A stretch of DNA of 61,036 bases, from NCBI GenBank assembly GCA_028874335.1, contig JAPPJY010000064.1:1-61036 (forward strand), given 5' to 3'. This document shows positions 25,137 through 34,330 of the stretch, piece by piece (the stretch's first letter is position 1; the number at the start of each line of letters is the position of its first letter). The stretch is from Gemmatimonadota bacterium (GTDB lineage Bacteria > Latescibacterota > UBA2968 > GCA-2709665). The translations under genes and the position numbers were made by a program. The notes beneath the pieces were generated by a model, which worked only from the letters and a program-made list of their open reading frames with translations, was not told where the DNA came from and did not search any database.

Positions 25137-25871
25137 ATGTGCGACGCTTCGCGTAAAGGATTCAGCTATTTCGCGGAAATCGCGGAATCGTACGATCGGG
25201 TGCAGGCGGTCCTGAGTCCTCCCTATGAGAGAGGGCTTGAGATGATCGTCGAGCTGATCCCATTCGATCCGGACGCCCGGTTCGATTTCGTGGATCTGGG
25301 CTGCGGCACCGCGGAACCCACGGCGCGTGTGCTGGAACGCTTTGGCCGGTCCACGGCCACGTGCATAGACAGTGAATCTGAGATGCTCCGGATCGCGAAA
25401 CGAAAACTGACGCCTTATTCCGGGAGAGTCGAGGTAAGAGAAGGAGACCTCACCGATTGCACAATTCCGTCCTGCGACCTGGTTTTCTCAGCGAAGACCT
25501 TTCACCACGTGCATCCCGATCGTTTGCCGTCGCTCATTGCGCGAATCGCGGCCGCGTTGCGTCCCGGCGGCTGTTTCATCCTCTACGATACGATGTCGGT
25601 GGGGCCCGGCTGGTCGGCCGCCGTCCGGCAACAGGCGTCGCGCTTCCGCGAGCGCCACGTTCAGCTCGCGATCGATTCGGGGAGGGTGACCCGGGAGGAA
25701 ATCGACGCCAGGCGGGAGTACAAACGGATGATGAAGGCGGAGGGGAAGGACGTTGAGTACGAGCACCGCGCGGAAGACATCATCCGCACGATGAAGAAGG
25801 CGGGACTCGAGGAGGCCGCCGTCGTCTGGCGCCTGTTCGCCGACACGATCCTGTTGGCGTTTGTAGCGTAG
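25137..25871 (+). CDS. Class I SAM-dependent methyltransferase
   Basis: This 244-residue protein has the SAM-binding motif [16 protein letters not shown] (about residues 50-65), the acidic CIDSESEML after strand two, [20 protein letters not shown] and a [11 protein letters not shown] strand. These fit small-molecule methyltransferases of the UbiE/Methyltransf_25 kind; the acceptor is unknown. The ATG at 25137 follows GAGGA. It ends exactly where the convergent SPFH gene ends. Confidence 0.9.
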   Translation: MCDASRKGFSYFAEIAESYDRVQAVLSPPYERGLEMIVELIPFDPDARFDFVDLGCGTAEPTARVLERFGRSTATCIDSESEMLRIAKRKLTPYSGRVEVREGDLTDCTIPSCDLVFSAKTFHHVHPDRLPSLIARIAAALRPGGCFILYDTMSVGPGWSAAVRQQASRFRERHVQLAIDSGRVTREEIDARREYKRMMKAEGKDVEYEHRAEDIIRTMKKAGLEEAAVVWRLFADTILLAFVA

Positions 25872-26735
25872 CTATTGCTGTCCGGCGCTGACCACGGGCT
25901 GGGTCGACTCGTGCGAGCAGAGGACGACCAGCAGGTTGCTGACCATATTCGCCCTCTGTGCTTCGTTCAGCTTGATCACGTCGTCGTCCATCAGTCGCTT
26001 CAGGGCCATCTCCACCATGCCGACGGCGCCGTCGACGATCTTCGCCCGCGCCGAAATCACCGCCTCCGCCTGCTGGCGCTGCAGCATGGCGTTGGCGATT
26101 TCTGGCGCGTAGGCGAGGTGGTTGATCCGCGCTTCCTCGACGCGGACGCCCGCATCCTGAACGCGCTGCTGGATCTCCTTGCCCAGGGATTCGGATACCT
26201 CGGTGATCGAGGACCGCAGGCTGATTTCTTCGCCTTCAGACTGATCATAGGGGTAGCTGGTCGCGAGGTGTCTGATCGCCGATTCGGATTGGACCCTTAC
26301 GTAATGTTCGTAGTCGTCCACGTCGAACAGGGCCTGCGCGGCGACCCTTACCCTCCAGACGATAACCGCCGATATCTCGATGGGATTGCCCCTGCTGTCG
26401 TTCACCTTCAGCCGTTCGCTGTCGAAGTTCCTGACGCGCAGCGACACCTTTTTCCGGCTCTTGAACGGGTTGGTCCATCGAAACCCCTGGGTTGTTTCCG
26501 TACCCTTATAGTCGCCGAACAGCAGCATAACGACGCACTGATTCGGTTCCACCGCGAACAGGCCCGTCAGCAGGACGATCACGATCACGAGAAGAACGAT
26601 CGACGAGATGATAAATGCCGCGCCGCCACCTGTAACACCGTGTATGAAAACGGCCACGCTCAATGCCAGAAGCAGAAGCGATACAACCAGCATCAACCAG
26701 CCGCTGGACTGTGGGGTGATCCTCTCTTCCGTCAT
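25872..26735 (-). CDS. SPFH/band 7 (stomatin-like) membrane protein
   Basis: The 287-residue protein has two N-terminal hydrophobic segments and then a band 7 domain: [41 protein letters not shown] and [21 protein letters not shown] charged helical region with [18 protein letters not shown] follows. SPFH proteins oligomerise at membranes and organise lipid or protease complexes. No partner NfeD gene is adjacent. Confidence 0.93.
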   Translation of the reverse strand: MTEERITPQSSGWLMLVVSLLLLALSVAVFIHGVTGGGAAFIISSIVLLVIVIVLLTGLFAVEPNQCVVMLLFGDYKGTETTQGFRWTNPFKSRKKVSLRVRNFDSERLKVNDSRGNPIEISAVIVWRVRVAAQALFDVDDYEHYVRVQSESAIRHLATSYPYDQSEGEEISLRSSITEVSESLGKEIQQRVQDAGVRVEEARINHLAYAPEIANAMLQRQQAEAVISARAKIVDGAVGMVEMALKRLMDDDVIKLNEAQRANMVSNLLVVLCSHESTQPVVSAGQQ

Positions 26736-27272
26736 GGGAGACCTCCAGGAAAATTGTGACTGGGCAGTTTAGGGTTCATTCCTGATACGGCTTCGTCGCC
26801 ATGCACATAGTACGACGCGAAACCGGACCGTTTTGTTTCGAAGACATCAAATGAACACACAGCGTTCCGCTTGCAGGCAAACCCCGACAGTACCAGTTGA
26901 TGAAACGAACCCGCCGTTCGACGCCAACCCATCGGAATGCTCCCGTCAGCCGGATGCAGAAGGTCATCCGCCTGCGATCATATCGCAGATACGAAGAAGC
27001 CACGCCGTGCAGCACGATTGATGAAGTCGGGGCTGCTCGCATTCCGCCCAAATCCAATCTCACTGGTTCCTTTGAATCAAACCCGCCTTCTTCGGTTATT
27101 TCGACCCTCCAGTATCCCGCTAAACCTCCATATATTGCTTTCGAATGGAATTACCTGACGTGCATTTTTCAGCAGGCTGATGTCTTTTTTTTGTACACGT
27201 GAACTTTCGATGAGTAAAATCCCACTTTATAGGTAGACAACCCTGAAAGGTTGAAGGCGGAAATCCGGCAGG
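26736..27272. other. Intergenic region upstream of the ECF sigma operon
   Basis: These 537 bases contain no supported gene. Several reading frames are open on both strands, but none has a ribosome binding site or a recognisable sequence. The last 120 bases are AT-richer, with a run of eight T near 27185, and probably contain the sigma-operon promoter. Confidence 0.4.
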
Positions 27273-27773
27273 ATGGGTAAAGGTCAAATGGACATAGCGG
27301 AACTCTACCGAGAAACCGGACCGGCAATTCTGGCGTACTTTTGCCAGCACCGCTCCACGAAGCCCAATGCAGAGGATTTGCTACAGGAGACGTTTTTTCG
27401 CGCCCTCAGCCACAAAGACAGAGTCTTAAGCGCTGCATCGCCTCGGGCTTATATTTTCGGCATTGCCCGTCATGTTCGACTTGGCGCAACGCGTGAGCGT
27501 CCCGCGCCGGACGAGATTCTGCTGCCGGAAAGCCACCAAACCGTGGAGACCGAGGATCCGCGGCTACACGACTTGCGCCACGCCATTCAACAGTTAAAGG
27601 AGCCACACCGTGAGACGTTGTTGTTGAAGCTGCGGTACGAACTGTCGTACGAGGAAACTGCGTCGGTGCTTCAGATTCCGATCGGAACCGTTCGATCGCG
27701 GATTCATTACGCGGTCGCCAGACTCAGGCGAGTCTTGAATCCACAGAAACCCGGAAACAATGAGGCCAGATGA
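27273..27773 (+). CDS. ECF RNA polymerase sigma factor
   Basis: The 166-residue protein has region 2 (DIAELYRETGPAILAYFCQH, AEDLLQETFFRALSH) and region 4 (LKEPHRETLLLKLRYELSYE, IPIGTVRSRIHYAVARLRR), the helix-turn-helix that reads the -35 element. Such sigma factors switch on stress or envelope genes when their anti-sigma factor is inactivated. ATG at 27288 is an alternative start. It overlaps the next gene as ATGA, which encodes the probable anti-sigma factor. Confidence 0.93.
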   Translation: MGKGQMDIAELYRETGPAILAYFCQHRSTKPNAEDLLQETFFRALSHKDRVLSAASPRAYIFGIARHVRLGATRERPAPDEILLPESHQTVETEDPRLHDLRHAIQQLKEPHRETLLLKLRYELSYEETASVLQIPIGTVRSRIHYAVARLRRVLNPQKPGNNEAR

Positions 27774-28279
27774 CTATGAAACCGGAATCTCTTGAAGGTT
27801 TGTTGATCGACCGTGCCCTCGGTGAACTCAGCCCGGAAGTTGCGGAACTTCTCAACGCGTATTTGAGCGCGAACCCAGCCGCCGCCGAACAGGCAGCGGC
27901 CTGGACCGAGACCTGGCGTAGCGCCGTACGCGCGACGGCATTCGACGTCGACGCTCGGCTTCAGCCGCTCCCGAAACACAAGTCCCGCGGCAGAAATTTC
28001 TGGAATTGGAGAGTCCGTCGTACGGAGTTGCTCCGACTGGCCGCGTGTCTGATCATTGGTGTAACCGCGGGGTGGGGTCTGTTCGCAGCGCGGGTAGAAA
28101 GGGCACAAGCACCCGCTGTTGCCACACAACCGTCGAGGTTATGGTCGGTAAATCGCCTGAAAGAGGTTTATTCAAGGCCCTCGGCGCGGAAACATCGAGC
28201 CGAGCGCCATAGACTCCTGTGGGGGTCGCCTTTGAGAATCCAGAAAGGGGGAGTGTCTTATGAAGCTTCTACCCGATAG
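27770..28279 (+). CDS. Putative membrane anti-sigma factor
   Basis: The 169-residue protein has an N-terminal region of anti-sigma-like character (LIDRALGELSPEVAELLNAY, then WTETWRSAV), one transmembrane helix (LLRLAACLIIGVTAGWGLFAA) and a short outer segment rich in basic residues. The zinc-binding HxxxCxxC of ZAS-type proteins is absent. The anti-sigma role is inferred from operon position after the sigma gene and topology. The gene overlaps the next one by 20 bases. Confidence 0.7.
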   Translation: MTMKPESLEGLLIDRALGELSPEVAELLNAYLSANPAAAEQAAAWTETWRSAVRATAFDVDARLQPLPKHKSRGRNFWNWRVRRTELLRLAACLIIGVTAGWGLFAARVERAQAPAVATQPSRLWSVNRLKEVYSRPSARKHRAERHRLLWGSPLRIQKGGVSYEASTR

Positions 28280-29396
28280 TATTCTGTATAGAGTTCGGCG
28301 GGCAGTTGTGATCGGTCTGATCACGTTGGTGGCCTGCAGTTGTTACGAAAAACGTATACACTGGTCTCCTGACGGTCAACGGGCCGCCATCATCTTGAGC
28401 AAGAACCTGTTCGAGGCGGATGACCATATTCAGGGCCTGTACTTTTCAGATTCCGAAGGCCGTTTGTCACGGAAATTGCTGCCAAAACCCAGTACAGTGG
28501 CGTGGTTCGCCGACTCTCAACGTCTGGCCGTCGCTACCTGGGACAATCCGAATGGTGGCCTTTCGATCGCGCGCGTGGAGGACGAACGTCTGACGCTGGG
28601 TCCAACACTGTGGTCCGATTCATCTGAAGTCATCGATATACGAATTGCGCCAGGCGACGCTCATCTCGCGTTCACCGTGGGGAGTGTTGATGACTCAAGG
28701 GGTGTATCGCTCCTCGTTGCGCCTTGCGACGGTTCCGCCCCGCCGACGGTCGTCTCCCATCACGCGGCGGTTTCGCCGGATTGGAGCCCCGATGGTCGTT
28801 CCCTCGTGTACTTCGAAGGTACGAGCAACCGGCGCGACGAGCCGAGTCTTGGAAAGCTCGTGCGGCGAGGTGTAGTCAATGAGCATGGACAGGTCGAACT
28901 CGCCGAGGATCTCGTTCATCTCGCTGAAGTCGTTTTCTTCAGTTTTTCCCAGATTCGTTGTCTCAGTGATGGACGAATACTCTTCAATACCGCCGAGTTG
29001 AGCTTTCCGTTTGCATCGGTTGACGATGAAGTCCTGCCCGTTCAGCTCTTCGCTATCGAGACCGCGCGGCAGCCTACACTGATCCGGATAATGACCCGTG
29101 AGGCGGAGGCGAAGCTGCGACAGGCATTTTGGTTTTATGAGGTCAGCCCCGACGAACGCCAGGTACTCTTTGGCACATTTGACGGTGACGTGTATCTGCT
29201 GACGCTCGCAACGGGAGAGATGCAGGAGATATACACTCCCGAAGACAACCGGACAGGTTCCGTAGCTCCAGTCTGGCGCAGGGCAGGCGAGTTTACCTAC
29301 GTCAAGCCGGAATCGGGCGTCATCCAGTGGCATGACGGGCGAGAGACTGTGTTGAGTAAAGACTGGGGCCGCGAGTTCATTGCCGGACTTGATTAA
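28260..29396 (+). CDS. Lipoprotein with WD40/TolB-like beta-propeller repeats
   Basis: The 378-residue protein begins with a signal sequence ending LVACSC, a plausible lipobox. Repeated blades resemble TolB/PD40 repeats: RIHWSPDGQRAAIIL, STVAWFADSQRLAVATWD, VSPDWSPDGRSLVYFEG and YEVSPDERQVLFGTFDGDVY. It is the third gene of the sigma/anti-sigma operon, so it could sense envelope conditions or be a target; this is inference. Confidence 0.78.
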   Translation: MKLLPDSILYRVRRAVVIGLITLVACSCYEKRIHWSPDGQRAAIILSKNLFEADDHIQGLYFSDSEGRLSRKLLPKPSTVAWFADSQRLAVATWDNPNGGLSIARVEDERLTLGPTLWSDSSEVIDIRIAPGDAHLAFTVGSVDDSRGVSLLVAPCDGSAPPTVVSHHAAVSPDWSPDGRSLVYFEGTSNRRDEPSLGKLVRRGVVNEHGQVELAEDLVHLAEVVFFSFSQIRCLSDGRILFNTAELSFPFASVDDEVLPVQLFAIETARQPTLIRIMTREAEAKLRQAFWFYEVSPDERQVLFGTFDGDVYLLTLATGEMQEIYTPEDNRTGSVAPVWRRAGEFTYVKPESGVIQWHDGRETVLSKDWGREFIAGLD

Positions 29397-29697
29397 AGGC
29401 GGCTGCGCCGCCCGTGGATTCGCAGGGGCAGACCTTGCGGTTGCCCTTATATTGCCGTAACTATCGCTTATTGACACGGCTGGACCGTATCGCTGAACGA
29501 TGGACGCGGCGTGGCCTTCTTCCGCCTACCGCCTCACGGCTCACCGCCTTTTCCTTTGTTTATTCGTGTGGGTTGCATTGCTTGCTGAAAATAGAGAGGC
29601 CTGGTTCTGCTCCCCCTTTCCTTCAGGAGAGGGGGCCGGGGGGAGAGGTCACGGCGCCGTCGATCCGTTTGTTAGAGAGTACAGAGAGTCGAACACC
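29397..29697. other. Intergenic region with GC-rich repeat
   Basis: These 301 bases hold the intact copy of the GC-rich repeat (29611-29649). A reading frame stays open from 29500 into the next gene, but it is not supported by a ribosome binding site. Confidence 0.45.
29611..29649 (+). repeat. Intact GC-rich repeat (TCCCCCTTTCC...GGGGGG)
   Basis: TCCCCCTTTCCTTCAGGAGA followed by GGGGGCCGGGGGG and AGAGGT. It matches the sequence interrupted by the IS at 18862, which lets the IS junctions be fixed. Confidence 0.7.
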
Positions 29698-30435
29698 ATG
29701 CTCACGCAGGTCTCCTCTTCCGTATACTGCTGGTCGGAGATTCATGGGGCGGCCAGGGGTGAGCCCTATCCGTGGAACAGCTTTGTCATCCGGAAAAACC
29801 ACCGGGACGGACTGGTTCTTGTCGATCCGCTTCCACTTTCGGCCGAAGAAGAGTCGGAGATCGAAGCCATGGGTACGCCCGCGCATATACTTCTGACCTG
29901 CGAGTACCACCTGCGCGAATCGGAAGCTTTCAGGGTTCGCTGGGGTTGCGACATACGCATTCATGCGGCCGGAGCGGAATATTCCGAAGTGTTGATCGAC
30001 GAAACGTATCAGGACGGAGACCGGCTGTGGGACCGGATCGAAGTCATCCACATTCCGGATGCCTACCATTCCGATGAGGTCGCGTTTCTGGTGCGGGGAG
30101 ACGGGAATACGATGATCGTTGGAGATGCGGTCTGCGGAGGCAGGAAGGATCGAGGCATACCGGACGGTGAAATCTGGATCAACGCCCCCGAATACGTCGT
30201 CGCCGGTCTGTCAGGCGCGCGAGAATCGCTGCGGAAGCTGTCCGGTCATTCATTCCAGAAAATGGCTTTCGGACACGGGTCGCCGATCCTGCATGCCGCC
30301 GGCGACCGGTTCACGGCATTCCTGGAAGATGATGCGGCCTGGGCGAAACTGGAATCCGAGAAGGCCGAGAAAACGAACCCCGCATCGCTGGAATTCATCC
30401 GTGAAATGGAAGCGAGGAGATCCCGTGGCAGGTAG
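29698..30435 (+). CDS. Metallo-beta-lactamase-fold protein with altered metal motif
   Basis: This 245-residue protein has an MBL-like layout: YPWNSFVIRKNHRDGLVLVD at the start, HIPDAYHSDEVAFLV in the middle, MIVGDAVCGG with the conserved Asp, and MAFGHGSPIL with the final His. The expected HxHxDH motif is replaced by ILLTCEYHLRESEAF, so the binuclear metal site looks incomplete. It may be a non-hydrolytic or single-metal member. ATG at 29698 is chosen because homology begins there. Confidence 0.75.
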   Translation: MLTQVSSSVYCWSEIHGAARGEPYPWNSFVIRKNHRDGLVLVDPLPLSAEEESEIEAMGTPAHILLTCEYHLRESEAFRVRWGCDIRIHAAGAEYSEVLIDETYQDGDRLWDRIEVIHIPDAYHSDEVAFLVRGDGNTMIVGDAVCGGRKDRGIPDGEIWINAPEYVVAGLSGARESLRKLSGHSFQKMAFGHGSPILHAAGDRFTAFLEDDAAWAKLESEKAEKTNPASLEFIREMEARRSRGR

Positions 30436-30452
30436 GGCCGTAAGCGGGTTGG

Positions 30453-30480
30453 GTAGGGGCGACCGGCCGGTCGCCCCTAC
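30453..30480. repeat. Perfect 28-bp palindrome
   Basis: GTAGGGGCGACCGG and its exact complement CCGGTCGCCCCTAC form a 28-base perfect palindrome between two genes. Related copies occur at 6486, 6617 and 23513. Confidence 0.75.
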
Positions 30481-30533
30481 AAAATCAGGCTTCATTGCAT
30501 TGAATTCCAATTCAAAAACTGGGAGGTTTCGCC

Positions 30534-30929
30534 ATGCCGCAGGACAACAGCGTGAGCCTGTCCGTGATCGGACAGATTTCGGTGACCGTTCAGGACCTCG
30601 ACCGGGCGGTCGATTTTTACCGTGACAAGCTTGGCATGCAGTTCCTGTTCCGCATTCCGGGGATGGCTTTCTTCAATTGCTCGGGCGTCCGGCTTCTGCT
30701 CGGCCTGTCGGAGGATGAATCGGCGGACGTGCACGCTTCAGTGATCTATTACAAGGTCGACGACCTCGAAGGCACGTGTGAGGAACTGCGTTCGCGCGGG
30801 GTCGATTTCGAGAGTGAGCCTCACAAGATTGCCGATATGCCCGACCATGTGCTGTGGATGGCGTTCTTCAGAGACTCCGAGATGAATCTGATGGCGCTGA
30901 TGGCCGAGAAGCCGAGAGAGGACCATTAG
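30534..30929 (+). CDS. VOC (glyoxalase/bleomycin resistance) family protein
   Basis: The 131-residue protein has the paired beta-alpha-beta-beta-beta layout: IGQISVTVQDLDRAVDFYRD, KLGMQFLFRIPGMAFFNCSG, VIYYKVDDLEGTCEELRSRG and WMAFFRDSEMNLMALMAEK. Candidate metal ligands are sparse. The function within the glyoxalase/dioxygenase superfamily is unknown. Its stop codon lies inside the left end of the dispersed element at 30926. Confidence 0.85.
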   Translation: MPQDNSVSLSVIGQISVTVQDLDRAVDFYRDKLGMQFLFRIPGMAFFNCSGVRLLLGLSEDESADVHASVIYYKVDDLEGTCEELRSRGVDFESEPHKIADMPDHVLWMAFFRDSEMNLMALMAEKPREDH

Positions 30930-31123
30930 CCTCAATCCGAAAGAAACTGCAACGCGGCGACGCGATAAAACCCTCCGAAACGGGGCAATATCGACGTATG
31001 GAATGACGTTTTTTCCCTTCACGTCCAGTGACCTGGTGTATCCTGGTAATCCGCCGTTTAATCGCCTTTATTTACAAGCACTTATTTGAATTAACGTCAC
31101 CAAAGACTTACGAATCAAGGTTA
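30926..31123 (+). repeat. 200-bp peptide-coding dispersed element, copy B
   Basis: This 198-bp element runs from TTAGCCTCAATCCG to the complement of CTAACCTTGATTCG. Left-end similarity to copy A includes GCAACGCGGCGACGCGATAA. The plus strand encodes TWCILVIRRLIAFIYKHLFE followed by LTSPKTYESRL, from GTG at 31028. The frame then passes out of step through the start of the next gene. Confidence 0.75.
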
Positions 31124-31151
31124 GTCGCCGCACTCCAGACGGAGCAGACCG

Positions 31152-31607
31152 ATGGATCAAATCCAAGAACTGTCGTTTTCATTTCGCTGCGTCATCGACA
31201 GGCCCGTGGCCGAGGTCTTCGATGCCGTCACGGGCAGGACGGCGATCAGCACCTACTTCACGGATGACGCCAGCGCCGGACTGGAAGCGGGGCGAACGGT
31301 TATATGGCGATTCGGCGACGTCGAGGTGGACGTCGCGGTGGAGGAGGTGATCCGAAACCGGAGAATCGTCTGCACCTGGCCCGCCTGCAACGGCGTCGGT
31401 TACAGGACGCGCTTCGTGTTCGTCTTCGAAGCGCTGAACGGCGGAACGAGGATTTCGGTGAGCGAATCCGGATGGCGGCCCGACCGGGACGGGATCGAAA
31501 GCGCTTTCGATCAGTGCTCGGGCTGGACGCATTTCTTCGCGAGCCTGAAGGCACGGCTTGAATACGACGTGGACCTCAAACGCTTCTACGAAGATGATGA
31601 CGGCTGA
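31152..31607 (+). CDS. SRPBCC/AHSA1-like domain protein
   Basis: This 151-residue protein has a START-like helix-grip layout: FSFRCVIDRPVAEVFDAVT, ISTYFTDDASAGLEAGRTVI, FGDVEVDVAVEEVIRNRRI, TRFVFVFEALNGGTRISVSE and WTHFFASLKARLEYDVDLKR. It fits the activator of Hsp90 ATPase homologue 1-like (AHSA1) group of SRPBCC proteins, which bind hydrophobic ligands. GGAG lies upstream. Confidence 0.85.
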   Translation: MDQIQELSFSFRCVIDRPVAEVFDAVTGRTAISTYFTDDASAGLEAGRTVIWRFGDVEVDVAVEEVIRNRRIVCTWPACNGVGYRTRFVFVFEALNGGTRISVSESGWRPDRDGIESAFDQCSGWTHFFASLKARLEYDVDLKRFYEDDDG

Positions 31608-31873
31608 TCGACCGTCGTCCGATCAGCGAAATCCGCCAATCGCTCGATGGGATTTGGCGAACACCGCGCGCCGTGCCGGGTAGACCGGTCTGCGGCGCGT
31701 TTCACGTTATGTTCGCGCCCTACATGGAGAAGCGGACCGGGGATTCCCGGCCCGCGGGTTGTGGCGTCGTGGGTCTGTGAAACGATCGGCGCGTATCGCG
31801 TAGGCGGCGCCGGCGTGCCAGGCGTTAATTGCGCCGACCAGCGAGCCATTATGGTGTATTTCAATACGAGAGG

Positions 31874-32374
31874 CTAAGCGCCATCTTCATCCGCTCCGGC
31901 AGGAGGATCCGCCGGACCTGAGGCTTTCCGAAGACCGCGCCAGATCGCGAGGATCAGCATCGGAATGCCGACCAGAACCAGAAACGGAACGAGCGCGTAG
32001 ATGACTACCATATGGGGTCCGAGCAAGCCGCCGAGAAGACTGAACAGGACCGCAAGCGGCGTTGCGATCGTCAACCCGACCAGAATCCAGACCCTGGGGG
32101 TACCGCTGACGTCCCTCAAGAGGCGCTGCGCCAGCAATCCTATCAACGCGCCGGCGATAAAGAACAAAGCCAGGCCGGACAGGATGCCCGGAAGCGCAAG
32201 AAGCAACCCGAACGGGTCGGAGTGATGCATCGTGCCGAAACGAATAACGGCCACCAGCACCTGAAGAATGCACAGCCCCAGGCCGAACCACACCGGTAGC
32301 TTCCAGTAGTCCCATGAGCGGCGGTTTGGCGCTTCCGGTTGACCTGTAGCTGCGGTTCCATCGGCGTGTTTCAT
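31874..32374 (-). CDS. Four-helix integral membrane protein
   Basis: The 166-residue protein has about four hydrophobic segments (VWFGLGLCILQVLVAVI, GLLLALPGILSGLALFFIAG, VWILVGLTIATPLAVLFSLL, VVIYALVPFLVLVGIPMLIL) between polar ends. No family is recognised. It is transcribed alone. Confidence 0.65.
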   Translation of the reverse strand: MKHADGTAATGQPEAPNRRSWDYWKLPVWFGLGLCILQVLVAVIRFGTMHHSDPFGLLLALPGILSGLALFFIAGALIGLLAQRLLRDVSGTPRVWILVGLTIATPLAVLFSLLGGLLGPHMVVIYALVPFLVLVGIPMLILAIWRGLRKASGPADPPAGADEDGA

Positions 32375-32485
32375 GGTGAGGTCCCTTCGATTGACAGTTT
32401 CTGACGACGGTTCTGGGTTGCGTTTGACGTGGAGTCAGCACATTTCAGTTGACTGCACGCCCGGTTGATTCTTGGGATAATGCAC

Positions 32486-33196
32486 TTATTTCACCAGAAA
32501 ATCAAAATAGGTGTCCGGAAAGGGTTCATTTTCGAGTGTATAGTGCCACCACTCCTTGTCGTAATTCACAAAACCGTGCTTCTCCATCACGGTTTTCAAC
32601 ACCTGCCGGTTGCGTTTCTGCTGGTCCGTGATCCTCGGGTCCGCCGTATTCGACAGCGTGTCGAAATAATCGAACGGCGTGCCCATGTCAAGCTCCTCCG
32701 AACTCGCAATTTCGACGAGGGTGAGATCCAGCGTACTGCCCCTGCTGTGGCCGGACCGGTCCGCGATATAACCCTTATCGATGAGTCGCGACTTTTCTTC
32801 ATTTGGGTAATACATTGCCTTCATCCTGCGATCGCCCGGATCGTTAACCCAGTCAACGAAGTGATCCACGGCCCGCTGCGGTCGATAGCAGTCGAAGATC
32901 TTGAATGTGAATCCCTTCGCGGCGATTTCCCTCTGTGCCGATTTGAGCGCCTCGGCGGCGGGCCTGGTGAGTAGACACTTCGCGCTCTCGTACCCCGGCA
33001 CCCTCGTCCCGAGGAAATTGTCGGCCGAGTAATATCGGATATCGAAAGTGAGAGAAGGGATTTCGTCGTTGACAGCGACGAAATTCGCGGGCATTGACGT
33101 CCCGTCCCTGTTGACGCGATCGTCCCCTGAGCAGTTCCAGAGAAGCAGTGCCGAAGCGGCGACGGCCGTCCAAGGCATCTTCGAAGTGGTTTTCAT
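32486..33196 (-). CDS. VanX/DdpX-type D-alanyl-D-alanine dipeptidase
   Basis: This zinc dipeptidase of about 236 residues belongs to family M15D. SGHSRGSTLDLTL matches SxHxxGxAxD with the first His and Asp ligands, and EWWHYTLE gives the catalytic Glu and the last His. FDCYRPQRAVDHFVDWV is also typical. The N-terminal LLLWNCSG resembles a lipobox, so it is probably a periplasmic lipoprotein. Such enzymes split D-Ala-D-Ala, recycling it from peptidoglycan. ATG at 33223 would add nine residues. Confidence 0.92.
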   Translation of the reverse strand: MKTTSKMPWTAVAASALLLWNCSGDDRVNRDGTSMPANFVAVNDEIPSLTFDIRYYSADNFLGTRVPGYESAKCLLTRPAAEALKSAQREIAAKGFTFKIFDCYRPQRAVDHFVDWVNDPGDRRMKAMYYPNEEKSRLIDKGYIADRSGHSRGSTLDLTLVEIASSEELDMGTPFDYFDTLSNTADPRITDQQKRNRQVLKTVMEKHGFVNYDKEWWHYTLENEPFPDTYFDFLVK

Positions 33197-33461
33197 GTCG
33201 CACTTTCTTTCGTGTGATTTCACCCGGAAACACGTCCGTCACGGGGAGCACGGTCCACAAACGTGCAATGGAAGTTGACCTACCAGCAGTACCCGTAATG
33301 TCGGAAATCTGTCTCCAAAGGTGAACCTTTGACCGCCCGGACACGCCTTGCAGGGTAGTGGAATGGTGATCTCGTGGACGTTACGTGAATGGCCACAGAT
33401 AAAATCCACGCGACACGTGAAGTGACTTAGAGTTCCGCCAGGATTACCGGGAGAGAAAGCC

Positions 33462-34289
33462 ATGATACTCGAAAACGAAATGATAGCAAATCATCCGTTT
33501 CCGCTGACAAGGCCCGACGTCACAATACGCGAAAGTTCTGAGAAGATAGTCGAAATCGACTGCCAGGAGCTGCAGTGGTGGTTCGCCATTCCGAAACTGG
33601 GCGAACACTGCCTTTGGGCAGCCTATGAATCCGACACGTTGGCGTTAACCGCGGTCGTCGAGATTGTGTCCACTGTTCCTGCAAAGATCCTGGACACCGA
33701 CTGCGTCGAACTCCGACTGAAAGAATGGTCGGCTCGGGACGATTGGCCGGTAGAATTCAACCCTGGTCTCATGTATGCGCTGCTGGACGAACAGCAGGCC
33801 AGGTGGCTTTCCGTTGTCAAGACTCGAGATGGACGACGGGTTATTGAAACCGAGGGTGACAAGTGGTTTGAGGAGAACTGGGGGGGAAAGATGAGCCGCC
33901 GGATCGTTGACGATGGTCGCTACCGGCGCCAACCCGACGGCTCGTATAGAACGACCAACGGTAAAGGGCTGGGTGCAGGCACATACGATGTAACGATCGC
34001 CGGTAACACTTTCTGTTGTCTGCGGGTTCTGGACCCCATTCCGGGGCTCTCTACACCGAACGGCGGCGAACTTGTGGAGGCTTTCGTTGAACGCGGAGGG
34101 CGGACCGTATTCTTTAGACGATACGATGGTCAGTTCTACCGAGACGGCGATCTGGTCAGGAAGTATCCGGACAATCGCCGAATCGTCATCAACGACACGG
34201 TGTATGTGCATCATGACTGCAGCGGGCGGGCCCACGACACGATCACGCAATTTGCGCTGCAACCTGCTCGACCGGAGGAATGCCAGTAA
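33462..34289 (+). CDS. Stand-alone paralogue of the sigma-fused domain
   Basis: The 275-residue protein has no recognised family. It aligns over its whole length with the C-terminal part of the next gene: WWFAIPKLGEHCLW, RRIVDDGRYRRQPDGSYR, GAGTYDVTIAGNTFCCLRVL, LVEAFVERGGRTVFFRRYDG and DNRRIVINDTVYVHHDC each have a counterpart there. No signal peptide or membrane helix is seen, so it is probably cytoplasmic. It precedes and nearly touches the sigma-domain gene, so the pair probably works together. Confidence 0.78.
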   Translation: MILENEMIANHPFPLTRPDVTIRESSEKIVEIDCQELQWWFAIPKLGEHCLWAAYESDTLALTAVVEIVSTVPAKILDTDCVELRLKEWSARDDWPVEFNPGLMYALLDEQQARWLSVVKTRDGRRVIETEGDKWFEENWGGKMSRRIVDDGRYRRQPDGSYRTTNGKGLGAGTYDVTIAGNTFCCLRVLDPIPGLSTPNGGELVEAFVERGGRTVFFRRYDGQFYRDGDLVRKYPDNRRIVINDTVYVHHDCSGRAHDTITQFALQPARPEECQ

Positions 34290-34330
34290 CTGCGTTTCAG
34301 GTGCACAGCACACAATACAGCGGTTTTCGA

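Noticed and set aside
31647..31877. 76-residue frame between the SRPBCC and membrane genes
   Set aside because: No ribosome binding site, biased composition and no similarity I can recognise; probably chance.
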